Of a stretch of DNA of 64,000 nucleotides, positions 9,832-17,872 are shown in pieces. The position numbers and the translations under genes are program-made. The notes under the pieces are model-generated. The model saw only the letters and a list, made by a program, of their open reading frames with translations, had not been told where the DNA came from and searched no databases. Each line of letters begins with the position of its first letter. The first letter of the stretch is position 1. Source of the DNA: Actomonas sp051209155 (GTDB lineage Bacteria > Verrucomicrobiota > Verrucomicrobiia > Opitutales > Opitutaceae); assembly GCA_051209155.1 (NCBI GenBank), contig JBPJGB010000002.1; one strand, given 5' to 3'.

Positions 9832-10671
9832 TCAGTTCACCCGGAAGAAGGTGGCGCGACCGCAGGTGACGGGGGTGAAGGCATCGTCGATCTGCACGGT
9901 GGTCTCGGCACCGCCGAGGGAGAGGTAACCGCCGGGGCGGAGGAGCTGGCGGGCTTGGCGCAGGATCTGGCGACGGGTGTCGACGTCGAAATAGATGAGC
10001 ACGTTGCGCATCATGATGAGGTCGCACTGCGGCAGCCCGACCCACCGGCCGATGAGGTTGAGGTGGCGGTAGTCGACCTTTTTGCGGATGTCCTCGCTGA
10101 TGGTCCAGGCGCCGGCCTGCTGGCGGAAATATTTGATAAGCAGTTTTGCGGGCAGGCCGCGGTTGACCTCGTGCTGGAGGTAGGCCCCGGAGTTGGCCTT
10201 TTCGAGGACCTTGTGGGAAATATCGGTGCCCACGATGCGGTAGGAGATGCTGGGAAAGTGCTCGGCGAAGAGCATGGCGAGGCTGTAGGGCTCCTGTCCG
10301 GTGGAGCAGGCGGCCGACCAGATCGAGATGGGGGCGCCGTGGCCGCGGGCGTGGAGTTCCGGGATGATCTGGTCGCGCAGGGCGTCGAAGGGCGCGAGGT
10401 CGCGGAAGAAGAGGGTCTCGTTGGTGGTGAGGGCGTCCAGGACTTCGAAGCGCGGGCTACCCGGGCCGGAGACACTGCTGGTGCGCAAGTGGGCCACCAG
10501 GTCGTTGACGCTGCCGAAGCCGTGACGCGTGGCGATGGTGGCGAGGCGGGTCTCGACGAGGTATTCCTTGCCGTCGGCGAGCACGATGGCGGTCTCGCGT
10601 TTGAGCAGATCGCGCATGAAGACAAAGTTCTCGCGCGTGAGGGGCTGGAGATTGGCGGCGAGCGAACTCAT
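9832..10671 (-). CDS. cheR: Chemotaxis protein methyltransferase CheR
   Basis: The 279-residue protein has an N-terminal helical CheR domain (LTRENFVFMRDLLKRETA) and a SAM-dependent methyltransferase domain. Visible motifs are TTNETLFFRD, the SAM-binding loop WSAACSTGQEPYSLAM and the family motif DLIMMRNVLIYFD. CheR methylates glutamates on MCP receptors to adapt the chemotactic response, using SAM. The start ATG overlaps the stop codon of cheB in an ATGA, so the two opposing adaptation enzymes are translationally coupled. It is the last gene of the minus-strand chemotaxis cluster. Confidence 0.95.
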   Translation of the reverse strand: MSSLAANLQPLTRENFVFMRDLLKRETAIVLADGKEYLVETRLATIATRHGFGSVNDLVAHLRTSSVSGPGSPRFEVLDALTTNETLFFRDLAPFDALRDQIIPELHARGHGAPISIWSAACSTGQEPYSLAMLFAEHFPSISYRIVGTDISHKVLEKANSGAYLQHEVNRGLPAKLLIKYFRQQAGAWTISEDIRKKVDYRHLNLIGRWVGLPQCDLIMMRNVLIYFDVDTRRQILRQARQLLRPGGYLSLGGAETTVQIDDAFTPVTCGRATFFRVN

Positions 10672-11771
10672 GCGACGAGAGCCGGTGTGGCGTGGAGTTG
10701 GCGTTCGATCTGCCGGGCGAGCTGGTCGAGCGGGTATTCGGTGTAGGGCAAACCGGAGGCGGCGATCGCGCCGGGCATGCCCCAGATGGTGGAGGTGGCG
10801 CGGTTCTGAATGAGGAGGGTGCCACCGGCTTCGTGCACGTGGGTGCAGCCGCGCGTGCCGTCGGAGCCCATGCCGGTCATGACGACGCTGAGGATGCGGG
10901 CGCCGGTGAGGGCGGCGGTGCGGAGCATGACATCGGCCGCGGGGCGACAGGAGTTTTCCGGCGGGTCGTCCGTGAGGCGGACGATAAAATCGCCGCCGAC
11001 GTTGCGCTCGATGGCGAGGTGGCGACCGCCGGGGGCGAGCACCGCGGTGCCGGTCACGAGGGGCTGGCGGTCGGAGGCTTCCACGCAATGCATGGCGCCG
11101 GGACCGCGATCGAGGCGTTCGGCGAGCAAGGTGGTGAACATGGGCGGCATGTGCTGCACGACCGCGACGGGCACCGGAAGGGGCGCGGTGAAACCGGCGA
11201 AGAGTTCGGCGAGGGCGTTGGGACCGCCAGTCGAGGCGGAGATGCACACGAGGTCGTAACGACCGCGGACGTTGCGCGCGGGTCGGGCGGCGGGAGGACG
11301 GCGCAGGAGTGGCGGGGCGGCGACGGGAGCCGGAGCGGCTTCGAGCAGGCGGCGTTGCAACTCGTGCTCGCAGAGCTGGCGGATGCGCGGGACCAGATCG
11401 CGGGCGAGTTTGCTGAGCGCGCCGTTGAGGTCGCCGACGTCGGTGGGTTTGGTGATGTAGTCGTTGGCGCCGGCGGCGAGGGCGTCGAGGGTGGCCACGG
11501 CCCCCTGGCGGGTGGTGGCGGAAAACATGATGACGGGCAGGCGCGGGTGGGCGCGACGCAACTCGCGCAGCGTTTCGAGTCCGTTCATCTCGGGCATCTC
11601 GACATCGAGGGTCACGATGTCGGGATTCACCTGCGTGATCTTTTGCAGGGCGATGCGGCCGTTGGGCGCGCTGCCCACGACCTCGATATCGGGCTCCTTT
11701 TCCAAGGCGACGTGCAACAGGCGTCGCATGACCACGGCATCATCTACAACCAGGACGCGGTGTTTGGGCAT
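10668..11771 (-). CDS. cheB: Chemotaxis protein-glutamate methylesterase CheB
   Basis: The protein has about 367 residues. The receiver domain occupies residues 3-120, with acidic pair VVDD, phospho-acceptor D in TLDVEMPEMNG and K in ITKPTD. The C-terminal methylesterase domain carries the catalytic triad Ser (SASTGGPNA, about residue 177), His (QHMPPM, about 203) and Asp (GMGSDGTRG, about 301). CheB removes receptor methyl groups when phosphorylated by CheA. I start at the ATG of MPKHRVLVVDD because the residues before it look non-coding. It is coupled to cheR by a 4-nt overlap. Confidence 0.95.
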   Translation of the reverse strand: MPKHRVLVVDDAVVMRRLLHVALEKEPDIEVVGSAPNGRIALQKITQVNPDIVTLDVEMPEMNGLETLRELRRAHPRLPVIMFSATTRQGAVATLDALAAGANDYITKPTDVGDLNGALSKLARDLVPRIRQLCEHELQRRLLEAAPAPVAAPPLLRRPPAARPARNVRGRYDLVCISASTGGPNALAELFAGFTAPLPVPVAVVQHMPPMFTTLLAERLDRGPGAMHCVEASDRQPLVTGTAVLAPGGRHLAIERNVGGDFIVRLTDDPPENSCRPAADVMLRTAALTGARILSVVMTGMGSDGTRGCTHVHEAGGTLLIQNRATSTIWGMPGAIAASGLPYTEYPLDQLARQIERQLHATPALVA

Positions 11772-11829
11772 GAAAGGAGAGCGGGAAAAGGTGGGCAGGC
11801 GAGGCGGGCGCGCGGGGAAGGCGCAGGGA

Positions 11830-12198
11830 TCAGGCGACGAGACCGAGGAGGCGGAGCTTGTCGACAAACATGTCCTCGTTGAGGGGTTTCATGAGGTAGT
11901 CGTCGGCGCCGGCCATGATGGCTTCGGTCACGCAGTCGTAGTTGGATTGGGCGGTGACCATCATCGCCTTGATGTGGTGCAGCGACGGGTTGGCCCGCAT
12001 GATTTTGAGCAGCTCGATGCCGGTCATGCGGGGCATGTCCCAGTCGATGAGGATGGCTTCAAAGTTACCGTCCTTCTCGAGCACTTCGCAGGCGGCGATG
12101 CCGTCCTCGGCCTCCACGGTTTCGCAGCCATGTTTGTGGGCAAAGGAGGCCAGGATCGACCGCATGGTCTTGGAGTCGTCGACGATGAGAAAGCGCAT
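11830..12198 (-). CDS. cheY: CheY-type single-domain response regulator
   Basis: This is a 122-residue stand-alone receiver domain: FLIVDDSKTMR (acidic pair), LIDWDMPRMTG (phospho-acceptor Asp), MMVTAQS (Thr) and LMKPL (Lys). It lacks an output domain, so it should act by protein contact, either with the flagellar switch or as a phosphate sink. I start at MRFLIVDD because a FliA-like promoter at 12227-12253 overlaps the alternative upstream start MADNREV. It sits between cheB and a haem-type MCP gene. Confidence 0.9.
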   Translation of the reverse strand: MRFLIVDDSKTMRSILASFAHKHGCETVEAEDGIAACEVLEKDGNFEAILIDWDMPRMTGIELLKIMRANPSLHHIKAMMVTAQSNYDCVTEAIMAGADDYLMKPLNEDMFVDKLRLLGLVA

Positions 12199-12226
12199 AG
12201 CGGGTGGAGATGGGTTTACCTCTCTG

Positions 12227-12253
12227 TTATCGGCCATCGTGGCGCCGACTTGG
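12227..12253 (-). promoter_or_regulatory. FliA (sigma-28)-like promoter for cheY
   Basis: On the minus strand, CCAAGTCG, an 11-nt spacer and GCCGATAA match the layout of the FliA consensus (TAAAGTTT-N11-GCCGATAA), with a perfect -10 block. The predicted transcript would start about 20 nt before the ATG at 12198. Confidence 0.65.
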
Positions 12254-12304
12254 GGGCTTTTTTGGAGAATCGGACGAGCGGAGTCGCCCGAGGGCGGGCA
12301 GACC

Positions 12305-13912
12305 CTAACGTCCGGCCGGGACCGGCGCGCGGCGGGCGTCCGGCCGGGCCGCCGATGGAAGCGGGTTGGTCGGAGACGACGGGGCGACCTGCTGCTGGGT
12401 GGCAAAAAAGAGCCGTTCAAGGGCCTCGACCGAATCGCGCAGTTGGTCGGTCTGGGCGTTGAGCTCGTGACCGGCGGCCGAGGTCTGCTCGGCGGCGGCG
12501 GCGTTGGATTGAGTGACGTGGTCGATTTGGCTGACGGAGGTGTTGAGCTGGGAAATGCCTTGGCGTTGCTCGCTGGAGGCGGTGGCGATGTGGCTGACCA
12601 TGCTGCCGAGTTCGTTGATGCAGGTGGCGACCTCAGTGAGTGTCGCGCCGAGTTCGGCGCCCAGCTTGCCGCCGACTTCGCCACGTTGGTTGGACTCGGC
12701 GATCTTTTCGGCGGTGTCGCGGGCGGCGGCGGCGGAGCGAGTGGCGAGGGCCCGCACCTCGTCGGCCACGACGGCGAATCCCGCGCCGGCCTCACCGGCG
12801 CGAGCGGCCTCGACGGCGGCGTTGAGCGCGAGGATGTTGGTTTGGAAGGCGATCTCGTCGATCGTCTTCAGGATGCGGGAGATGTCCTGTCCGGCGGTCT
12901 GGATGTTGGCGATCGCCTCGTTCATGGCCTGCATGCGTTCCAGCCCGCGATCGATGGTGCGACGGGTGGTCTCGGCGGTGGCGAGCGCGGCCTTGGTGTG
13001 ATCGTCGTTTTGGCCGACCATGCTGGTGAGTTCCTCCAGCGATGCGCTGGTCTCTTCGATGCAAGCGGCCTGGGTGCTGGCGCCGTCGGAGAGCGTTTCA
13101 CTGGTGCGGGCCAGTTCCGAGGAGGAGCGCCGCGATTCGTTGGCCATGGCGGATAGATCGACGAGGGCCGCCTGCACGGGGCGGCGGACGGCGCGGCGGT
13201 AGAAGACGTTGAAACCGAACACCACGGCAAGGAGGATGGGGATCAACCAGAGGAACTCGGCCTTCATGCCGTCGGCCACCACGGCGTCGATACGGCTGAG
13301 ATCGGCCTCGAGCACGAAGGCGCCGTGGACTTCACCGACCTTCCAATTCTCCATGGCGAAACCGAGGATGTCCTTGCCGTCCTTGGTCGGGCTGGTGGCG
13401 GGGTCGCCGTGGCAGGCGAGGCAATCCTGGGTGAGTTTGATCGGTCGCGCGTAGGTGATGACATTACGCGCGCTGTCGACTTCGAAAAATTCCAGGACGT
13501 TTTGATTTTCGAACCGATCGAGGATCGCGAGTTCGGCCGGCGTCGGTTGATTGGCGGGGTTGCGCGGCTGTTTTTTCGGCACGCGAAATTGGTAGTCCTG
13601 TTCGGCCGCGACCTTCTCGATCGCCTGCCAGGCCGCCACAACGGGTATGGTGCGATAGAGGGTGGAGCCGCGCAGGTCGCCGGAAGCTTCATATTCGGCG
13701 AGGAGTTGCGGGCGGTTGAAGGCGCCGGCGGTGCCGAGGGCGGAGATGGTGTCGCGCACATTCTCGGCTTCGAGGACCGCGGCGCGCATGGTGTCGCGGG
13801 TCAGCTCAATCCCTTGGCGGCGAACGATGGAGCGCTGGACCAGCAGCAGAGTGGTGGTGGTGACCGCAACTGCCGCGAGGCTGCCGAGGATGATTTTGTG
13901 GCCGAGGTTCAT
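12305..13912 (-). CDS. Methyl-accepting chemotaxis protein with Tll0287-like haem sensor domain
   Basis: The 535-residue protein has an N-terminal transmembrane helix (about 8-27), a periplasmic domain of about 190 residues, a second helix (about 219-238), and a cytoplasmic MCP signalling domain. The periplasmic domain contains CLACHGDP at residues 164-171, a c-type haem-binding CxxCH motif as in DUF3365/Tll0287-like domains. The signalling hairpin shows NILALNAAVEAARAGEAGAG. No HAMP domain is apparent. The likely role is redox or gas sensing feeding CheA, which is an inference from the haem motif. The Ala/Pro-rich tail after residue 510 shows no receptor-tail pentapeptide that I recognise. 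Confidence 0.9.
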   Translation of the reverse strand: MNLGHKIILGSLAAVAVTTTTLLLVQRSIVRRQGIELTRDTMRAAVLEAENVRDTISALGTAGAFNRPQLLAEYEASGDLRGSTLYRTIPVVAAWQAIEKVAAEQDYQFRVPKKQPRNPANQPTPAELAILDRFENQNVLEFFEVDSARNVITYARPIKLTQDCLACHGDPATSPTKDGKDILGFAMENWKVGEVHGAFVLEADLSRIDAVVADGMKAEFLWLIPILLAVVFGFNVFYRRAVRRPVQAALVDLSAMANESRRSSSELARTSETLSDGASTQAACIEETSASLEELTSMVGQNDDHTKAALATAETTRRTIDRGLERMQAMNEAIANIQTAGQDISRILKTIDEIAFQTNILALNAAVEAARAGEAGAGFAVVADEVRALATRSAAAARDTAEKIAESNQRGEVGGKLGAELGATLTEVATCINELGSMVSHIATASSEQRQGISQLNTSVSQIDHVTQSNAAAAEQTSAAGHELNAQTDQLRDSVEALERLFFATQQQVAPSSPTNPLPSAARPDARRAPVPAGR

Positions 13913-14101
13913 GCTGGAAGAGTAGAAATTTCATTCGTCGCATTGGGCCGCCGGCTTGAGGTCGGCGCTTGGGGATAAACTACCCATTTCCGGGCAGGGG
14001 TTTGCCTAGGGTCGTTTGGGATCGCGGGGTCGATCCAAACAGTTCATGCGCGGCCGCCACGCTGCGGCCTTCTCCGGCCGCACCGAGGAGGATTAAACGC
14101 A

Positions 14102-14131
14102 AACGGCCGCCAGCGGGTGCTGGCGGCCGTT
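14102..14131 (-). terminator. Intrinsic terminator downstream of the triple-PAS MCP gene
   Basis: A perfect 13-bp stem (AACGGCCGCCAGC with its complement) has a 4-nt loop. On the minus strand it is followed by a T-containing tail (TTTGCGTTTAAT). It lies 24 bp beyond the stop codon of the MCP gene. Confidence 0.75.
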
Positions 14132-14155
14132 GTTGTAAGGGGATTGTTGATACGA

Positions 14156-17100
14156 TCAGGCCGCCTTGCGGAAGGCGGTGACCTTCTCTTCACCGCCGGT
14201 GTTGTTGTCGACGATGGCCTTGAGCTCGGCGGAGAGGCGGGCCAGTTCCGACGCCGCGGTGAGGGTGCTGGCGGCGCCTTCGGAGGTGCTCTGGGCGGCC
14301 GAGGAGACACTCGCGATATTGCGGGTGATCTCGGTGGCGCCACGGGCGGCCTCGCTGGCGTTGCGGGCGATCTCGTTGGTCGTGGCCGACTGTTCCTCCA
14401 CCGCGCTGGCGATGGTGTTCTGGATGTCGTTGATCTGGGCGATGATCTTGGAGATGTCGCCGATGGCGCCGACGGCGCCCTCGGTGTCACCCTGGATCGC
14501 TTCGATCTTGGCGGAGATGTCCTCGGTGGCGGCGGCGGTCTGCTTGGCCAGTTCCTTGACCTCGTTGGCGACGACCGCGAAGCCCTTGCCGGCTTCCCCG
14601 GCACGGGCGGCCTCGATGGTGGCGTTGAGGGCGAGCAGGTTGGTCTGCTGCGCGATGGAGGTGATGACCTTGATGACTTCGCCGATCTCGATCGAGGAGG
14701 TGCCGAGTTTGGTGACGGTGGCGTTGGTGTCGGAGGCGACCTTGACGGCGGCGGTGCCGACCCGGGCGGCCTCGGCCGCGCTCTTGGCGATCTCCTTGAC
14801 GGTGGAGCTCATCTGCTCGGCGGCGGTGGCGACCATGGTGACGTTGTTGGACACCTGCTCGGCGGCGGAGGAGGCGACCCCGGCCTGGGTGGCGGTTTCC
14901 TCGGAGTTGGAGCTCATGGTCTGCGCGGTGGCGGAAAGCTCCTCGGCGGAGGCGGCGAGGGTCTGCGAGTTGTTGCCGACGAGGTCCATGGTCTCCTTGA
15001 GCTTGGCCTCGGTGTTCTTGCGGGCGGTGATGTCGTTGGCGAGTTTGATCACGCGGTTGACCTTGCCGGTGACATCGAAGCGCGGGTTGTAGGTGGCTTG
15101 AATCCAGACGATCTTGCCGCCCTTGCCGACGCGCTTGTATTCGGCGGTCTGGAATTTGCCGGCGCGCAGATCGTCCCAGAATTGTTTGTATTCCGGGGAC
15201 GAGGCGTCGAGCGGATCCACGAACATGGAGTGGTGTTTGCCCACGATCTCATTGAGCGAGTAGCCCATGGTGGAGAGGAAGTTTTCGTTGGCCTTCTCGA
15301 TGGTGCCGTCGGCGGTGAACTCGATGACAGCCTGGTTGCGGTTGGCCTGCTCGAGTTGGCGGTCGTTGTTGATCTGGCGGACCTTGTCGGCGGTGATATC
15401 GGTGGCGATCTTGACGACCTTGGCGACGCGGCCGACCTCGTCCTTCACGGGGGCGTAGACGGCCTGGATATAGACCTCGCGGCCATCCTTGGTGATGCGT
15501 TTGAAGACCCCGGAGACGCTTTCGCCGTTCTGCAGCTTCTTCCACATGGCGGCGTATTCGGCGCTGTTGGCGTAGGCCGAGTCGACGAAGGTGCGGTGAT
15601 GTTTGCCGAGGACCTCGTCGGCGGCGTAACCGAGGGTGGCGAGGAAGTTCTGGTTGGCGGCGAGAACTTCGCCCTGCGGGGTGAACTCGATGAAGGCGTA
15701 GGCGCCGTCGATGGCGTTGATGATGCCCTTGGCGTTCTGGCGTTCGATCTCCGCTTCGGTGATCTCGTAGCGGACCCCGACGTATTTCTCGGGTTTGCCG
15801 TTCTCGCCGAGGACCGGCGCGATGACGGCGTCGACGTAGTAGGGGGTGCCGTCTTTTTTGCGGTTCTTGACGATGCCGCGGAAGGTTTTGCCCTTGCCGA
15901 TGGTGGCCCACATCTCCTTGAAGACTTCCTTGGGCATGTCGGGATGGCGGAAGATGCTGTGCGGCTGGCCAATGAGTTCCTCGCGGCTGTATTGAGAAAC
16001 TTCACACAGCTTGTCGTTGACGGCGAGGATGTTCCCCTTGAGGTCGGCTTCCGACACAATGGAGGTGACGTCGGCGATTTCGGCACGGACCTTCATGCCG
16101 GCCAGCTCCATCCAGTCGAGTTTATCGACCTTGAAGGTCTTCTTCAGGTCATTGCAGGTCTGGTTGAAGGCGCGGGCGAGGTCGCCGACCTCGTCTTTGG
16201 CACTGATGTCCAGCTCGGTGTCCAAGCGACCCTTGGCAAGCGCTTCGACGCCGTCGACGGCGGCCTGGATGCTCTTGGCCACGGGGCGGGCGATGAAGTA
16301 GATCGCGACGGCGCCGGCGATGATGGCGAGCAGGGCGACGATACCGATCGTGCGTTTGAGCAGGTTGATGGAGGCATAGAGCTCGGCCGGTTCGGCGCGC
16401 ACGAAGGTGGTGAAGCCGGTGCCGGCGTAGCCGAGGACGGGCACGCTCTTGGCGAAGCCGCCGGGTTGGAGGACACCCATGCGCGCGCTCATGGCCTCGT
16501 CGATGCCGTCGCTGTCGGGGCTGGTGGCGGCGTCGGTGGCGAGGCCGTCGTTCAACTTGACGAGGTTCACCTTCATGACGTCGTCATGGCGGGCGGTGAG
16601 GCTGCCGGTTTCGGCGGGATCGACGTCCACGAGGAGGGTGCCATCGCGGCCGACCACGTTGAGCTCCGTGGAACCGAGGCCGCGGGCGTTGAACTGATTC
16701 CACTCGGCCAGGACGATGCCCTCGACGGTGGCGGAATCAAAAACGTTGTGCCAGTAGCCACGAAGGTTGCCCTCGGCGTCCTTGATGGGCGCGGAGTAGG
16801 AGATGTTCCAGGCGGGGGCCTGGTCGCGGTAGATCTCCTGCACGAGCGGGTCCTTGCCGGCCGGGGAGACGGTGGTGCCGGTGAGGGAGTCGGCGCCGTT
16901 GTAGGTGAGGTAGCGGCCGGCGGAGACGTCGCGGAACCATGCGTCGTTGGCGAGACTGCGGCCGATGAGGCCGCTGGTGGGGAGCGGGTTGCCGAGGTAG
17001 TCGGTGGTGCTGGTGGCGACGACATTACCCTGCGGATCGGTGATGACCATGAGGGAGTAGCAGCCGTAGGTGACGACGTAGTCGTTGAGTTTTTTGTTCA

Positions 17101-17359
17101 GGCGGGTGCGTTCCGTTTCGGAGACGGCGCCGAGGTCCTGGTGAAAGAGCTCGTTGAGCGCGAAGGCCTGCACGTCGCCGTAGCGCTCGAAGAGGTTGCG
17201 ATCGATCTTGTCTTGGATCGCGCGGGCGCCGGAGGCGAGGGTGAGCAGTTGGTTCTCGCGGAGGAGTTTGGCCTCGCGGGTAACGGTGAGGTAGACTGCC
17301 GCCATGCTCAGCGCGATCAGCACGCAGGCCGGGAGGATGAGTTTGGTTTTGATGCGCAT
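14156..17359 (-). CDS. Methyl-accepting chemotaxis protein with periplasmic sensor, HAMP and three PAS domains
   Basis: The protein has 1067 residues. The order is: TM helix 7-27, large periplasmic Cache-like sensor, second TM helix near 340-361, HAMP (ending DEVGDLARAFNQ), three PAS domains starting near 436, 548 and 676, and the MCP signalling domain with NLLALNATIEAARAGEAGKG near 906-925. The second and third PAS domains are clearly duplicated: both have the GKHH-FVD pattern and end in KIATDIT or KLANDIT. PAS domains of this type often bind haem or flavin, but no cofactor can be assigned here. I chose the ATG of MRIKTKLILPAC because it directly precedes the TM helix. A strong hairpin terminator follows the gene. 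Confidence 0.92.
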   Translation of the reverse strand: MRIKTKLILPACVLIALSMAAVYLTVTREAKLLRENQLLTLASGARAIQDKIDRNLFERYGDVQAFALNELFHQDLGAVSETERTRLNKKLNDYVVTYGCYSLMVITDPQGNVVATSTTDYLGNPLPTSGLIGRSLANDAWFRDVSAGRYLTYNGADSLTGTTVSPAGKDPLVQEIYRDQAPAWNISYSAPIKDAEGNLRGYWHNVFDSATVEGIVLAEWNQFNARGLGSTELNVVGRDGTLLVDVDPAETGSLTARHDDVMKVNLVKLNDGLATDAATSPDSDGIDEAMSARMGVLQPGGFAKSVPVLGYAGTGFTTFVRAEPAELYASINLLKRTIGIVALLAIIAGAVAIYFIARPVAKSIQAAVDGVEALAKGRLDTELDISAKDEVGDLARAFNQTCNDLKKTFKVDKLDWMELAGMKVRAEIADVTSIVSEADLKGNILAVNDKLCEVSQYSREELIGQPHSIFRHPDMPKEVFKEMWATIGKGKTFRGIVKNRKKDGTPYYVDAVIAPVLGENGKPEKYVGVRYEITEAEIERQNAKGIINAIDGAYAFIEFTPQGEVLAANQNFLATLGYAADEVLGKHHRTFVDSAYANSAEYAAMWKKLQNGESVSGVFKRITKDGREVYIQAVYAPVKDEVGRVAKVVKIATDITADKVRQINNDRQLEQANRNQAVIEFTADGTIEKANENFLSTMGYSLNEIVGKHHSMFVDPLDASSPEYKQFWDDLRAGKFQTAEYKRVGKGGKIVWIQATYNPRFDVTGKVNRVIKLANDITARKNTEAKLKETMDLVGNNSQTLAASAEELSATAQTMSSNSEETATQAGVASSAAEQVSNNVTMVATAAEQMSSTVKEIAKSAAEAARVGTAAVKVASDTNATVTKLGTSSIEIGEVIKVITSIAQQTNLLALNATIEAARAGEAGKGFAVVANEVKELAKQTAAATEDISAKIEAIQGDTEGAVGAIGDISKIIAQINDIQNTIASAVEEQSATTNEIARNASEAARGATEITRNIASVSSAAQSTSEGAASTLTAASELARLSAELKAIVDNNTGGEEKVTAFRKAA

Positions 17360-17414
17360 GGTGATGCGTGGGTTGGGCGTTGGGACGGTTGTTGTTGAGA
17401 GGGAGGACGGGTAA

Positions 17415-17867
17415 CTAGGCGGCCTGGGCCATGGCAGCCTGGGAGGAGCCGGTGGCCTCGGCGTCGAGGACGTGGAGGAGCGTGCCGTCAAGTTTGTGCA
17501 CGCCTCGGATGAGGCTGAGCACGGCGGCCGGCACGGTGTCGGGCGGGGCTTCGAAGGTCTCCTCGCTCACTTCCATGACGTCGCCGACGGAATCGACCAC
17601 GAGGGCGATCGAACCGTTGGTGGTGCGCAGGATCATGAGCATGGGAGAAGCGATCTTTTGTGCAGGTTCGCGCAGCTTGAGCAGGCGACGCAGGTCGATG
17701 GCGGTGAGGATCTGGCCGCGGAGGTTGAGCAAGCCCTGAATGGTCGGCGGGGCGAGGGGAACGAGGGCGAGCTCGGGGCTGCGGATGACTTCCTGGACCG
17801 AGAGCACATCGAGGCCGAGGAACAGGCCGCCGACGTGAAAGGTGCAAAGTTGACGAGGCGTCTTCAT
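17415..17867 (-). CDS. cheW: Chemotaxis coupling protein CheW
   Basis: This 150-residue protein is a single CheW domain: CTFHVGGLFLGLDVLSVQEV at the start, then the central IQGLLNLRGQILTAIDLRRL and VDSVGDVMEV. CheW links MCP receptors to the kinase CheA in the membrane array. It starts only a few bases after the cheA stop codon, so the two are very likely cotranscribed. Confidence 0.94.
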   Translation of the reverse strand: MKTPRQLCTFHVGGLFLGLDVLSVQEVIRSPELALVPLAPPTIQGLLNLRGQILTAIDLRRLLKLREPAQKIASPMLMILRTTNGSIALVVDSVGDVMEVSEETFEAPPDTVPAAVLSLIRGVHKLDGTLLHVLDAEATGSSQAAMAQAA

Positions 17868-17872
17868 GGCGG

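Noticed and set aside
9832..11247. Long N-terminal extension of CheR overlapping cheB
   Set aside because: The extra residues are Arg/His/Pro-rich shadow of cheB; the ATG coupled to the cheB stop gives a normal CheR.
13913..13990. FliA-like promoter for the haem MCP gene
   Set aside because: Only a weak TCAAGCC block with no matching -10 at the right distance was found.
14117..17398. Plus-strand frame of more than 1000 codons opposite the triple-PAS MCP gene
   Set aside because: Gly/Val/Asp-rich shadow with no domain; the minus strand encodes a clear MCP.
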